Source: Gnetum montanum (taxonomy: Eukaryota; Streptophyta; Gnetopsida; Gnetales; Gnetaceae). From it: DNA of 64,000 nucleotides. Shown here one piece after another: positions 11,251 through 23,895 of the stretch. The DNA lies in assembly GCA_015680685.1 (NCBI GenBank), contig MNCI01033476.1:571222-635221 (forward strand), read 5' to 3'. Both the position numbers and the translations under genes were made by a program. Below the pieces are notes generated by a model. That model saw only the letters and a list, made by a program, of their open reading frames with translations, did not search any database and had not been told where the DNA came from. Positions within the stretch are counted from its first letter, which is position 1. Each line of letters starts with the position of its first letter.

Positions 11251-12413
11251 ATATAGGTAAAATATCCCAATTACCTTGTATATCTATAGTTTGAAAAAAT
11301 CTAAAATTCTACCATGCTTCTTATTATATATTCTTATTATCATTTTTTGACTTGCCTAGAAAAATGTTCTATCTCATCCATTTCTTTCCTTAGATGAGTT
11401 TCATGTGATTTGTATTTTTTAGCATACTTATAGGTAAGCTTAATTGTTGTATTATACAAAATAGCTTTTTATGTATATGTCTCCTAGAAATTACAAGGCT
11501 TCTATTTACTCTATTAACTACAAATGAGATTTGCATGTTTAATATATGAATTAATTTTTCATATTCATATTTTTCATTACTTGTTCTTATTCTTGTGCTC
11601 TTATATTTTCTTATCTCTTTCTTTTTTTATTCATCTCTTCCACATTCTTATCCTTATGTATGATTATTTATTAACTATTTCAACTTATGTATTTGTTTAA
11701 ATTAATATATTTGTTGGTTGAATAGTCATGTGTATTCATGATTATATAGTTAAGAATTATCTTTCATTGATTCCTTACTTCACATTAGAATGTATTTAAC
11801 ATTGTTCAAGTTTATGGATTGTGTCCTAACATTCTCCTTCAATATCAAGAAAATTTCTTAAATTTAAAAAAAATCCATGGAAAAATAACAGATGAAATTT
11901 GGATTTAAAGATTATTATCTAGTGTTGTGATTTAGTCTAGGTTGTGTTGCAGTGTTATTATTTTAGCATAAAAATTGAGATGTGGCATTATTAAATAGCA
12001 TCACAACTTAATTGTGAGACACCTATAAGACATGGATTTAGCACTGAAGAAGGAAATTTAAGAGGCTTTTTCACAATGCTATTTAGAAAATTTTTATTGC
12101 ATAAATTCGTTCCTTTAGGACTTTATTTTTCTATTGCCTTAGTTATTTATTAAATTCATTTTTATCATATTCTATGTTAATCATAATATTGAGGAATAGT
12201 AATATAATGAACATAAGTCTTGGCCACACTTAACAACACATTACATGATAAATATAAGTGAGATTAGAAAAATAATTATTTGCAAATTCATTGTATTGTA
12301 ATAGGTATATAACCTAATTTTTTATAAAGTTTAACTAAGTGTATTAGTGTGTATGCTGATTTTGCATAATTTCTAGGGAAGACATTAGATGTCTATTATT
12401 AGTATTATATATG
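11251..12413. other. AT-rich, nothing recognised
   Basis: No open frame, repeat or family signature stands out on either strand. It may include the unresolved start of the F LTR. Confidence 0.4.
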
Positions 12414-12632
12414 ATTGATATAGTTTTTTTTTATTTTTTATTTTGGATAAATGGATGTAGGGGTTGGTAGCATAAATCCCTTATCATAACAAGGTAGATC
12501 TAACCAACTAAACTAGAGGTGTTCCACCATAAGGTTACTCCACTACTACCACATAGGAGTTGAACCTACAATCTCCTTACTAGGAGGTCAGTGTCTTGAT
12601 CATTTAGTACACCCCATACAATTGATATAGTT
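12414..12632 (-). mobile_element. tRNA-derived SINE with 12-bp target duplication
   Basis: Body 12426-12620 on the minus strand. The head has a tRNA-like layout: an A-box-like ACTAAATGATCAAG about 20 bases in, and about 30 bases on a B box GGTTCAACTCC (consensus GGTTCGANNCC). The tail is A-rich (AAAATAAAAAATAAAAAAAA). ATTGATATAGTT occurs exactly on both sides (12414-12425 and 12621-12632). Pol III would transcribe it; it would move with LINE machinery, which is not in this window. Confidence 0.68.
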
Positions 12633-15600
12633 ACAAATAATAAGACATATTTCTCTTGTTCCTATATTATTGAAAGCACATACACTATTAATTAATAAAT
12701 ATAGCTTCCTCTTGTAAATCTAATAGCTTGAAATAAGTTGGAAGTAAGAAGAAAGGCTATGTCAGACCCCAAAACTAGGGCTTAGTAATACTTAGGCTTT
12801 ATCCAAAAGAATGAACCATTAAATTTAAATGGAATATGATTAATAAAAAAAAATTAACTTCAATCTTAAATAAAATAATATACATAGTTCTCAAGGATAA
12901 TCCTTCAATATAATTTACTTACTAGAGTTGCCCATAAAGCATTATAATCAAATTTGTACTACATAGATCTTTGGTTCAAGATCAAAACATGGAAATGTCC
13001 AAATTAATGCAAATCTCATGTATTGATTTAATACTAATATGATAAAATCATCTTAAATTAATCTACTTGGATGTATCTCTAGAAATTTCACTACACTATC
13101 ATTTCTTTTGAATAGCACTTGCAAAATTTGCATCAAGTACATTTAGGAAAGAGTTAATATTTCTTCAATAGATAACTGTAAATTTTGGTATCATCCTAAA
13201 ACATAGTACATATGACATGGGACTAAGATGCAAATAAAGTAATTAGCACAACCACATAAAAAAGTATGCACATTAATTGTTCTTTTTACTATATGTCATA
13301 GTTAATATTTACTAGGTCCATTTTATCTATTAAGTTTATCCTAAGACAATGTTATATCGAAAAGAGGTTATCATACATTAGGGTCAAAGTTGTTCATATT
13401 GGTTATGATGTCTTAGAAGTCTCTCTTTGTACTTTAATATCTATGGAATACAAAAATACCTTATGGTTGATGTAATATCTAAATCACCTAAAGGTTTGTA
13501 TTCCTTGGTTCACTTGCAAGTTAATGAGGCCCTTGATCCAACTCTAATGACTTGATGACCATACATAGAGTGTGAACCTTCAAAGAACTTGATGATCAAT
13601 GTGGATAACATAAGAATTCAATATTTCATATTCCTCATAGGTTACCTTGAAGGTGTTTGTAGTTCAAAATTCAAAAACTCACACTTAACTAAGCTTTATT
13701 TAGAAATGATTCATGCATCCCATATTACACTCCATGGTTTTAGAAATAAGAGAACTAATTCCTAAGAATGAGTGCCTGTGTCCCATATTTCATACTAAAT
13801 TCCATGAAGAGGCTTAGGTCTTGAGTTCTCATCCCAAACTAAGATAATTATTCTTACCAATGTTTTCAAGAGATTGATAATGAAAGAAGACAAATTTCAA
13901 ATGGCATGATTATTATCTAAATCCTAATTATTTTCAACATCCAAGATTCTTATGCCAGTCTGGTCATGCCTAAATAATACTTTAAACATGATGTTTTATG
14001 GTTTTCATGTTATTTCTAAGTTATGAAAGTTAGTTACCATCCAACATTTATGTGGTATAGATGATGGAAGAACAGAATGCCTTACAAAAACCATTAGATC
14101 TTTTAATGTATAAAGAGTTGGTTAATGGCATATATATATGTAAAATTCTGATGAACTTACCTATAGATTATAAAAAATAATTAACTTGATAAATGATTAG
14201 TTATTTGAGTTATGCTTTGATGTTTCTGGGCTATCAAAAATTTTAGTAATTCTAGTTTTTGAGGTACTTCAAGGTATGTATCTTAGAATATTAAGGTTCT
14301 AGTTATGAAATTTTACTAGCTTGTTTTTTTCATTTTTATCTTTTAAAAAATTAAGAATCATGTAAAAATTTTGAGAATTAAAAAATATAGAAAGATATCC
14401 TAACTACCACCCACACTATTTAGGTTAAAGAATTAATAACAACTTCATCACCCTCCTTGCATGTTGCCACACATAAGGAGTTATGTCTAAAACATTAACT
14501 ACAAGAGTTTAACTCCAATAGGAAAAAATCCTTGAAGTCAAAAACTGAAAATAGCAAGCATAGATAATTAATTTACAAAGATTCCAAAAGCTTAGATATA
14601 AATTAATTTTTTACCAAAGACCAAGTGACAAGGAGAAACTAGCTTGATATAAAAGCCTAAAGGATTGAATAACAAGATCACAAACTCAGATAAGGCATGG
14701 TTCATCTATTTGAAGATTTGAAAGATGTTTGATGGTTTTTCAAGTAGGATTCTTGAATTAAGTTTGGCTCCATGATAGAAGCTTTTATGCTCTTCACTAC
14801 AATAACAAATGAGAAAGTAAATGGTAAGTAAGAGATTCTTAGAGCCATATAAGCCATATATATATATGTCTTAATTAATCCAAGGTTCTAATCAAATAGC
14901 CTAAAATAAAAAAGAAATAATCTCCAAAGTTGGAAGAATAAATAAATAAAGATCCATAATAGCCCAAAGAATTTGAAGTTCCATAGGTGAAGGGAATTCC
15001 AACAATAATAGTGGATTCCAAAAATTCAACTAAATAGATATTTACAAACCCAAAAATATAATACATTCTTTCTAAAGTTTAGGCTTGTTAGATATAAATT
15101 AATTCATATACCATAAAATATACATAAATACATATATTAATCCAATATAATTACCTTTTTGGCTTACATTCATTTGATACCATTGTTCTTTTAAAAGACA
15201 CCAAGAGGTTAGTATAAAAAAATGCTTTGCATAAGATAAATTATAAGCATAATTCTCAAAATATGAATAAAAGAAAATTATATTTATATGCAAGGGAAAT
15301 GAAATACTTATCATAAACATCTCATAAGAATATTCAATTCATAGAAAAATCAAGATATACCAAATAGTAAAGGAGATTGTGATGTAAAATTCAAATATGT
15401 CAAATGGTCAAGAGTTCAAACCTCATTAATCATAAAATATGAAATATCATCTAAGAGGTTTACAAGATTAAAACCTTACAAAGATATCACATAGAATATT
15501 ACACAAAGATTAGAAAGATTAATTTCATAAGAAAATACAATATGTTCCAAGCCAATCTCATATATAAATTATTAATTAAACAAAAGGCCAAGGATTTTAG

Positions 15601-17100
15601 AATACAAGGTGTTGCAAAAATCTTATGACATGATTGTACTTTCGTAGAAGATTGAAGTTTTTTGAGAATTTTGATCAAACTGATAAATTTTTAATTCACT
15701 ATGTGTTGTGGTATTACAACATGAGTGATGGTTGATTGACCATAAAATACTACAAGTTATGGTTTGGAAGAAATAAAGAAATATGTTATTTTAAGAATTT
15801 CATGAATGAACCACAAATCATGATGAGCTTATCTGATGAGCTTATTTTAAGGAACACCTTTATTAATTATCTATAATATCCTATAGATAACTAATGGAAA
15901 TGCTACAAATTGAAGATTCCATATTTAACCTTAATCTAACTAACTAAGAAAACTATTTATTTAAGACCACAAATAAAATAGGAAAATTTAGTAGAGAAAA
16001 ATTTTTATATTAGAAATTCATAATTATATAAAAATAGAGGTGAATGATGAAACATAACTGATGTTGTTGATCTCATTTTGTTAGGAAAAGGCTGGGATGA
16101 TAATGATGATAAAAATAAATATAAGAAAAATAGAAATCTATGTAGCTAATAAAAATAAAAGCTAAAAAATAAAATTAAAAATAAAAATAGAATGTACATG
16201 AGAAGACAATTCTAACAAAACTAATTTGGCTTGAAATGAGTGTGTGAAAATAAAGTTATTTATGCTTGAATTTTATTAATGAAACTGAAATTTTTTAGTT
16301 TTGTCCATTGAGACAAGAAGTTAAAGATAAAATTTTCATAACTATTATATTTTATTATTTATTTACAAAAAGAAGTATATGGATTAAATATATAAATTTG
16401 TGCATATTTTCTATTTTATAAAAATATAGAATATAAAAAATAATTTTTATTCTAAAGGTTTAATCTTCTATGAAAATGAGCCATTGTAGCTTGTATTCAA
16501 GATTCCTTTTTTGGGTTTTTCTTTGGTAATTTTAAACTTTATAGATTAAAATGCAATAGAAGTCAAAACCCTTCTAATAGGAAAGATTATTTTATTTTCC
16601 TCTCCAGAAAGCATATAAGGTTTTAGGCTAAAATATTTAAGAAAATTAATGATGCAAATGTTTTAACTAAATACTTAAAATTATTCCAAAATTAAAAAAT
16701 TTCATAAATGTTCTAAAATCTAAATGTTTTATATTTAATCCATGAAACTTCAAAGAATAGGTCTTATTATAGCCTCACTACTCATATCCTTGACAATCAA
16801 CCATGGATCAGATCTCAAAATATATCCTTTAAGATCAATGATGTAACATAATATAGAAAAATATAGAAAGAGAGTGATTCATCAAACTATCTTTCATAGA
16901 CAACCCACACCACCAAGTTGGTGTAAAAGTCATAACCAAAATGGTTGTGTTTTGGATTTGTCAAGTTAGCAGGAAGTCCTTGTGTTAATTCCTCATTTCT
17001 AAATGGTACTATTGTATAACTAAGATGGTATCTCTTCATAAAAAATGTTATAATAATTGCATTAAGGCTTGAATAGACACGTTGTAATAATAGGCATGTC
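12633..17100. other. Long AT-rich stretch, no gene supported
   Basis: Both strands are full of stops, with only short open frames. At 13340-13700 a run of plus-strand text is somewhat coding-like, but I cannot assign it. Probably old, unrecognisable repeat. Confidence 0.4.
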
Positions 17101-17133
17101 TATTGAGATGACCTTCGGGGGTTTGACCTAAGG

Positions 17134-17141
17134 TATTTATA
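17134..17141 (-). promoter_or_regulatory. TATA-like box left of the caulimovirid
   Basis: Minus strand GGTATAAATACC. It lies past the RNase H end of the viral copy, where a caulimovirid keeps the promoter of its genome-length RNA. Assignment to the virus is inference. Confidence 0.3.
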
Positions 17142-18039
17142 CCTGAGCATTAGAGTTTGTATCAACATAGAGTTGTGGAGCTACTAAAGGTAAGTAATGG
17201 GTGTTGGGTGAAGTAGAATAGGAAGGTGACTGGCCATTCCTTCTAGCTAATTATGGGTCTAATCATGGGGGTGGTGCTGGATTGCCTCTAAGGAATAGAT
17301 ATTGAAGTAACCTAGCTTTAAGGAACTCTCAAAACATAACCCAAATACACTATCCCACATTAATAAAACATTATTCTCATTTTCTTTTTGTATTTTCCTT
17401 ATTATTTTCTTTACACATAATTTTGAATGTTACATATATTTGACATTTTCCATGATATCTAGAAATGGGATGTCATACCTTGTGGAAAATGGAGTAGTTT
17501 GTGGCCATATCTATGTCATTAATCCTAAAATTCTTTAGAAGGTCCATTCCAAATATCTAGAGTAATTTGGAAAATATGAAAAAAATTTACAAAGTTATGA
17601 ACATACCAAATTCTTCATAGGAGTTTATTATCTTGGTTCACATTGAGATCATAAAGCTTAATAGTAGTAAGTTTGTTATACTAAGATAAACTATGGGTAT
17701 GGATGGAAGTAAGTCTATGAGAAATCATTTCACTTTTATGCTAGTCATTCATGTAATTAGCAAAATTTACAAAGAATTTAGCATTCCTATTTCTATATTC
17801 TTTAAGTAGAGAATCATGATTAGGACCATCATTCCAAAAGATGTGGAAGGATATTTTCTACCATTCTCTTCTCTACAAAACATCTATTAATGAAACTCAT
17901 GAGTAAGAAAATCAACAAGAGAGTTAGTCTTTCCTAAGATATATTCATAAGAAAAATCAAATTTGCTAACCTAAGAGACCAATGAATTAACCTTGAATTT
18001 GCTAGTTTATTAGCTACTTTAGAATTCAAAAAGCTAGAA

Positions 18040-18310
18040 AAAATATTCAAATCACTTCTAATTATAAATTTTTTATATTAAATAAATAATCATTCTATTC
18101 CTTTAATAATTGGTAATAATATTTTATACATGCTATGGTAGTTTTGTTGGGCTTTGTTGAAACTACCAAAAGCGTATTTGCACACATATTTTTTATTATC
18201 TATTCTTTCTTTCAAAATGGCTTCCCAAAATTTTTTTGAGACATCAGTTTGTATGATCTTGAGTCTATTTCCTAGAATATGTAACTTAGGTAAATTCTGG
18301 CATTAATTGT
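18040..18310 (-). pseudogene. Caulimovirid RNase H domain
   Basis: Minus strand: KIIQTDVSKKFWEAIL (the catalytic Asp of the T-D-x-S strand is at 18243-18245) followed by YAFGSFNKAQQNYHS (18143-18132). Aromatic FW after the TD strand and the NYHS motif are hallmarks of caulimovirid RNase H. The frame is open through this part. RNase H removes the RNA strand during reverse transcription. Confidence 0.82.
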
Positions 18311-18649
18311 TAATTCTTTGGATAGCAGTAGGACATTTAGATGTCCATTATGGAGGATTCTTTCTAAGTTGTTGATTAAGAATAGCTTTGTATTTGGCTA
18401 TGACTTGATAGAATTTTGCTAAATAGTGAATGCATCCCATAAATCCTTGTAATCAATTTTTATCCATGATTTGACCTAGAAAATTCTTCAAGTTGTTTAG
18501 GACATGTTCTTGCATAAGAATATTTCCAAGAAATATTTTTATTCCAAGAAATAAAACTTCTAGAATTGCAACTATTATTTTTATTGGAGACAGTACAATT
18601 CCACTTTCTCTAACTACCACACAAAACTATTGGAGATGCATTAAATGCT

Positions 18650-19296
18650 ATTACATATTTTTACTGAATATTAGAGTATCATCAATATAAATAATTAAAA
18701 AGGAAAAAAACCTATTAATATTCTTATTCATGGTTTATTGAAAAATAGAAGGGGCTATATTAAGGAAAAATTATAAAATTGTCCATTTAAACAAATTGCA
18801 TGGTACTATAAAAGATATTTTATACCTATATTTGAGCATGATTTTGATTTACCAAAATCTATATTATAAATCAAACTTTGAGTAAATGTGACTTCTTTGG
18901 ATACGTTGTAGGAAATCATCTTTTGAAGGAATAGGATGTTGAATGGCTTCTATATTATCATTGAGTGGTTTGTAATTAACAACTAATTTATTTTAATCTC
19001 ATACTTGTTCACTATTGTTTATTCACATAAAAAGCAATACAAGAAAATGAACTCTTGCTAGGTTGTATAAGACCATTTTGTAATAATTCTTATATTTCCT
19101 TTTGAAATTTTTCTTTTAAATAGGGTGACATTACAATGTGATGAGCTATTTTTTTTTTTGTTTTTTGGAATTTTACCATCCTTAAATTTAAAATCAAGAC
19201 TACACCAGTGTCATTTGATATACTAGAAAGTTGTAGGGTCATTTCTAGCATAATTTGATTTTGTCTTTTGCTTTGATCACAAAGTTGATAATCCAT
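18650..19296 (-). pseudogene. Caulimovirid reverse transcriptase domain
   Basis: Minus strand, in order: an entry segment ending MSPYLKEKFQKEI (about 19130-19090), a stop, VVNYKPLND at 18983-18957, then PIPSKDDFLQRI, IYSKFDL and WTIL, and the catalytic box YIDD at 18689-18678 followed by TLIFS. From VVNYKP to YIDD one frame is kept, with stops replacing several codons (for example after KFDL and WTIL). The catalytic Asp pair is intact. This polymerase would copy the viral RNA into DNA in the particle. Confidence 0.85.
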
Positions 19297-19498
19297 TGAG
19301 GATCTTTGCCTTTTAGTAGTTGTGATTTTTTAAACCTTGAGATATAAGATAATTTACTCTCAAAAGAAACATTATTAAAAGTAATACTATTAGTACTAAT
19401 AGAATATTGTCCTACAAGATCTAAACTATCTATTTTGATTAAAATTTTATACTATAGTAATTACAAATGTAATACTTTAATTTCTACTATGTTATTAC

Positions 19499-19720
19499 CT
19501 ACTTGGAAAGGCATATTTTCATGAAACTCATATATTTGTTTACTATTATTGATTGTAAGGACAAAGGTTTATTGTGGATCCATAGATCTTTTGGGATAAG
19601 TAAATATGTAGCCAGAATTGTTTTAGTAGTAGAATTGATTAAAACAATTATATCATATAGCTTAAAATGAAGAATTTTTATTTTTAATCTGCAAATGGGT
19701 AAGTTGGTTAAACTACACAT
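19499..19720 (-). pseudogene. Caulimovirid aspartic protease segment
   Basis: A 73-codon open frame holds LYDIIVLINSTTKTIL followed by IPKDLW, the spacing of the caulimovirid protease active site and the later hydrophobic-Trp motif. The catalytic Asp position reads Asn (codon about 19635-19637), so the enzyme would be dead even if the frame were whole. It sits between the zinc knuckle and the reverse transcriptase, as expected. Confidence 0.6.
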
Positions 19721-20379
19721 GAATACTATATATAGTTTATTTTGATTTTTGTCTTGTACAGTTCTATTTTTTTTTTCACACTAAGTTATCTTTGGTATTC
19801 TTCTTCCTCTTTTTCTAGGTTTTCTAATTCAACATGGTATGTAGAGATTAGTTTTAGTTATTAAATTCTAGCTTACCTAAGAATAGCTTCCGATTTGTCT
19901 TTCTTTTTAATTGTCTAGAACTTGTTTCTATCAATAGTTCACACATTGGGTTCCATTTATATTATGGATTGGTTTGGGATCATTCTTTTGAGTGTTGTGA
20001 TGTAGGTTCTTCTTGAATAGTTTGTAAAACAAATTTATATCTTATTTGATCTAAGAGATCATTGTTTCATTAATTTTTTCTGGATAGCTATTCTTTTACC
20101 TATCTTATATGTTTATATTATTGTTTCAAAACTTTTATTTCTTCTATTATTCCTTTGAATTCCTTATGTAAAGATGATGTATTAATTTTAACCATGTTGT
20201 AATAAAAAATCTAGTTATACTCTCTATATTTGATTCTTAGTGTTGATTAGTTGAGTTTGTTTTTTCTTCATCAATATCAAAGTATTCAATATTAATAGTT
20301 ATATAATCTATATCTTTATGAAAATCATACCATTCTTTAATAATATCAAATTTACTTAGGAAATTAAACTTCTTGTGAT

Positions 20380-21400
20380 TTTTGTCTTTATTTGGGCATT
20401 TATTAGCATAATGATTCTTACTGAAAAGAAAGCATTTAACATTCTTTCTAAAATGATTTTTGTCTTAAGATGTATTTGACTTGTGTACTTTTTATTTATT
20501 TTTCAAATGTAACTTAACTAATATAAAGATGAATTTTTCTTTTTTCTTTTAGAAAAACTTTCTATTTTGTTTAGTGTTTCTACATCTAAAGTAATGTTTC
20601 TTTATATTAAAGTTATTTCTAGGTTTTCTAGATTTATTATAACATTTATGATGATTATTATATGGCTTACACTTTTTGTAGGATTTTCTATACTTTTTTC
20701 CTCTATTCCTTTTTGAAAGTTGGGTGGTTGACTCTAGCCGTAATATTCATGAAATTATTGAGAGCAAAAGAAATGATTGAATCAATGCTTATGCTTATGA
20801 ATGACCTTTTGCACATGGAGTTTAGAACACATGAGATAATGGATTTTTTAATAAAATGGAGGATTTCTTCAAAGCTTATGGTTTGCAAATCCTTATTTTT
20901 GGCATTAATTTCAAGTTTATATTTTGTCCTAAAGTATTTAGAAAAGGAAAAGGTGAATATAGTTTTTGCAACATTATTATGTAGTAAGCTACTAGTGTAA
21001 TATTAGATTGTCATTTGATGTGGATACTCTTCTAATTTAAGCATATCCTCTAAATGGACATCAAGAAAGCATTCCTGGGAAAAGTTTACTATATCAATTT
21101 TCTTTCCCATAAATTTTTTTATTAAGGAATTAATAAGTTATTTATTAGAGATATATAATAATTCACCTTTAACAACTAATGGAAGAGTGTCCTACCAAAA
21201 CCTAAGTATTTCAATAAAGCCAAAAATAATGCTATAGATAGCTTCTCTTGTAGTTTTCCTATTTAAAATTCCATATGTATCTATGAGATTATCTATCTTC
21301 TGCATCATATTATAATTAGCTTCACTTATATTGAAGTGAATATGTGTAGATTTTGTATATTATTGTTCATTATCTACTTGCATGTGTGATCTATAATGGA
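20380..21400 (-). pseudogene. Caulimovirid coat-protein region with zinc knuckle
   Basis: Minus strand: a helical segment with ISEANYNMMQKIDNLID and IIFGFIEILRFW (about 21340-21190), then DIVNFSQECFLDVHLEDM (about 21090-21040). It ends in a knuckle at 20434-20396, CFLFSKNHYANKCP. The second Cys of the C-x2-C-x4-H-x4-C box reads Phe; the HYANKCP end is typical of caulimovirid coat proteins. Stops and frameshifts occur between these parts. Confidence 0.6.
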
Positions 21401-22169
21401 TTGATGTTTGATTAGCTACATATGTACTATAGAAAAATATGTTTGGCTTTACCTTTACCAAAGGTTTTGTGAGATAGAATAAGTGAAGTAATACAAGTTC
21501 ATGTAGGAGGAATAATATTTTTGCCATTATCTAATCTATTTGGTAAATGTAAAGGTCATTTGGCTAAAAGTTTTTAATCCTCGTATATCTTGATCTACAA
21601 GCTGTAAGAATATAAAAATAACAAATGTAGCTTTATTATTACAATTTTGTAATTTAATAATATTGGCTACATCTTTAACCTTTTCTAATAGTTTCTAATA
21701 TATCTTATAGATTTACTCATTCTATCCTAAACTAGTTTGTACTTCACGCATTTTGAAAAATGATATTCTTAAAGTTTCAATAAGTTTTCCTAGTGGATAT
21801 TCCAATATCCAATTTTTATGCCCTTTGAATTCATATACTAACTCATGGATTTTGTTTTGTTTAAACTCTTATTTTTCTCTAATTTTTTTCTAACTCAATG
21901 AGTCTATCAGTTTTTTCTATTGGAAAACTCTAAAATTCTCTAGCTAATGCCTATATATCAGGTTCTATTTTAGAGATATATTTTTCTTAATGTTGGAAAA
22001 ATATAAAGTATGTATTATTACCTAAGAGTGCATATGTAGATTTATCAATAGGAAAAATATTTTTTAGTTTTTCTAAAACAAAAATAAATTCAAATTTAGA
22101 ACTATTATCTATATAATTCTTATTATTAGACAAGGATTTAGAATATAAAAATTCATTGATTTAATTAGC

Positions 22170-22960
22170 ATTTTATTCTTGACCAAATACATGGGATAGA
22201 TCCAAATCTAGTTCTATAGGAGAATGTGGCTCATAATGGTACTCAAAGATTTGGTCTTTAAGCATACTTAAGACTTCTAAAATCTTAAATGTATTAACAT
22301 TGATAAAGGATGAACATTCTTTTATCCTATAATTATGACCATGTTTCTGTAGTCGATTGTTGGGACATGATGGATATATCATAGTGCTAGGTCTTAGAGG
22401 ATTTGGTTTAGAAGTTGAGAAAATTGAGTTAATACTAATGTCATCATTGGAGAAATCATTAGGTATATAATGAGATCTTTTAGAGAAGAAAGAAGTAGAC
22501 TTAAGGATTCGTTCTTTTAAAGGGATTTTTTTTTGTTTCTAGAGGAACAAAGTAGTGTCTTTTAGGAAGTTTGTTAGGTTCAAAGAATGAGCTAGAGGGT
22601 TTGGATAGGGTATAGTAACTTTAGACTAGGTCGAAGACCTTTAGTATCTACAAAAACTCCACATTCCATATTAGAAGTTCTTACTTAAATTACTTATTGT
22701 CCAAGGGGAATGAAAGTAGGAATGATTACAGTTGATGATAAATGAAAACATAATCTAAATCCTATTATTGCATACACTAATCCTACTTCTAACATTAAAG
22801 ATTCCAATATATTCGCATCATTTAGGGATATGGTAATGTTTGGTAGAGTAATAATACATGCATTCGAGTCTAGAGGTTCCTTTTCCTAGGAGATTACAAC
22901 TTGTTTGTATTTTTTTAATCTTTGATCTAGGATTGTTACAAAATATGGATGCTATAATTA
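22170..22960 (-). pseudogene. Caulimovirid movement-protein segment
   Basis: Minus strand 22880-22690 reads LPNITISLNDANILESL then VGLVYAIIGFRL in one open frame. This resembles the core of the 30K-type movement protein of caulimovirids (pattern FPNhTVSLxDxNhLxxLxL). A 69-codon open frame (22382-22173) follows after frame changes. It lies nearest the primer site, as in florendovirus-like genomes. Movement proteins carry virus between plant cells through plasmodesmata. Confidence 0.55.
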
Positions 22961-23453
22961 ATAATTGAAGTGAGGTTGAATGAAAATTGATATTTCTATA
23001 GAATAAATGTAATTATATTTCATAGATTTTCATTTGTGAATGTTATTCTTTAAAAATAAGTTTATATAAATAGACATAAGTCCTTGTCTTGATATCTCTA
23101 GAACAAATTTAAAATTTTTAAAGCTTTTTCTAGAAATATTTAACTTAAACCTCTCAATTTGGTAGAGGTTTGACACATAAGGTTCAAAAGCATAAGCTAC
23201 TTAAAGCAACTCAATTTCAAATTAAATTCAATTGTGTGTTGAAAGTAAGAGATAGTAGATGTACTTAGGAGTTCCATGTTTATTTTCTTCACATAATGCA
23301 GAAATTCTCTTCATCCTTTTTCTTGTCCACTAAATTTCATAGGTCTTACACAAATTCAACTACTAAGGAAAAAAATTATAGAACTTTAACTCTAATGCAC
23401 AACTTTCTTTCTCCTATTTAAAATAAAGAGTAGAAAATAAAATGAAAGAATAT

Positions 23454-23466
23454 GGCTTTGATACCA
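23454..23466 (-). other. tRNA-iMet-type primer-binding site
   Basis: Minus strand TGGTATCAAAGCC, one base from the plant initiator-Met primer complement TGGTATCAGAGCC. Its orientation and place upstream of the movement-protein segment fit the caulimovirid origin of minus-strand synthesis. An LTR element could have the same site, but none is seen attached to it. Confidence 0.7.
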
Positions 23467-23479
23467 ATTGTTAAACATC

Positions 23480-23769
23480 TTTTAAAAGCTTTAGACAAAA
23501 CTCAAAAGTATGCAACACAAAGAGAAACTTAAGCACAAATTCATACAAAGCTTTTATTATTGTTGATTACCTCTTGAAGTTACTAGGATAATCAAAACTG
23601 ATCCTCATATGTTAGGTTATGACTTAGAATTATCACTAGAGGCCTTTGGGAGTGAAAAATATGCCTAGTGATGGTATTTTTGGGGGCTTTCTGATGTTCT
23701 AGTTTGATGTGAAATGTTGAAATCCCATGTATTTTGGAAAGGATATAAACCAAAAAAGTGGATACAACA
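23480..23769 (-). repeat. Start of the 3' LTR of B
   Basis: Minus strand TGTTGTATCCACTTTT begins right after the polypurine tract; A has TGTTGTATCCACTTTG at 41192. The far end is not found; the caulimovirid primer site lies about 300 bp on, so the LTR is probably cut short. Confidence 0.5.
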
Positions 23770-23781
23770 TTACCCCTTCTT
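23770..23781 (-). other. Polypurine tract of B
   Basis: Minus strand AAGAAGGGGTAA directly before the LTR start; the A counterpart at 41193-41206 is TCAAGAAGGAACAA. It would prime plus-strand synthesis. Confidence 0.5.
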
Positions 23782-23895
23782 GATGGATGCTATTAAGATG
23801 TTGAATGAGGGTTTCTCAAGAAGAAGATTGATGAGGATTAAATGTACTTATAAAATAAAGAGGAAATAATGAAGTGGGAAAGGGAAGAATGATAG

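Larger units (their letters stand above)
17100..23466 (-). other. Endogenous caulimovirid (plant pararetrovirus) copy, decayed
   Basis: Read leftward from a tRNA-Met-type primer site (23466-23454), the minus strand carries the caulimovirid order: movement-protein segment, coat-protein segment with zinc knuckle, aspartic protease, reverse transcriptase and RNase H. There is no integrase or envelope, and no LTR pair was found. Stops and frameshifts are spread through every domain, so no intact reading frame remains. The copy is thus an old genomic fossil. The order and the RNase H NYHS and RT YIDD signatures separate it from Ty3 elements. The left limit is uncertain. Which genus it belongs to cannot be told by eye. 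Confidence 0.83.

Noticed and set aside
13340-13700. Copia-like coding fragment
   Set aside because: A few suggestive words, but no pol motif could be confirmed.
20662-21000. 112-codon plus-strand open frame
   Set aside because: Antisense to the caulimovirid coat-protein region; no recognisable content.
23454-23466. Primer site of an LTR element at the caulimovirid end
   Set aside because: No LTR pair found; the adjacent ORF order is caulimovirid, so the viral reading is simpler.
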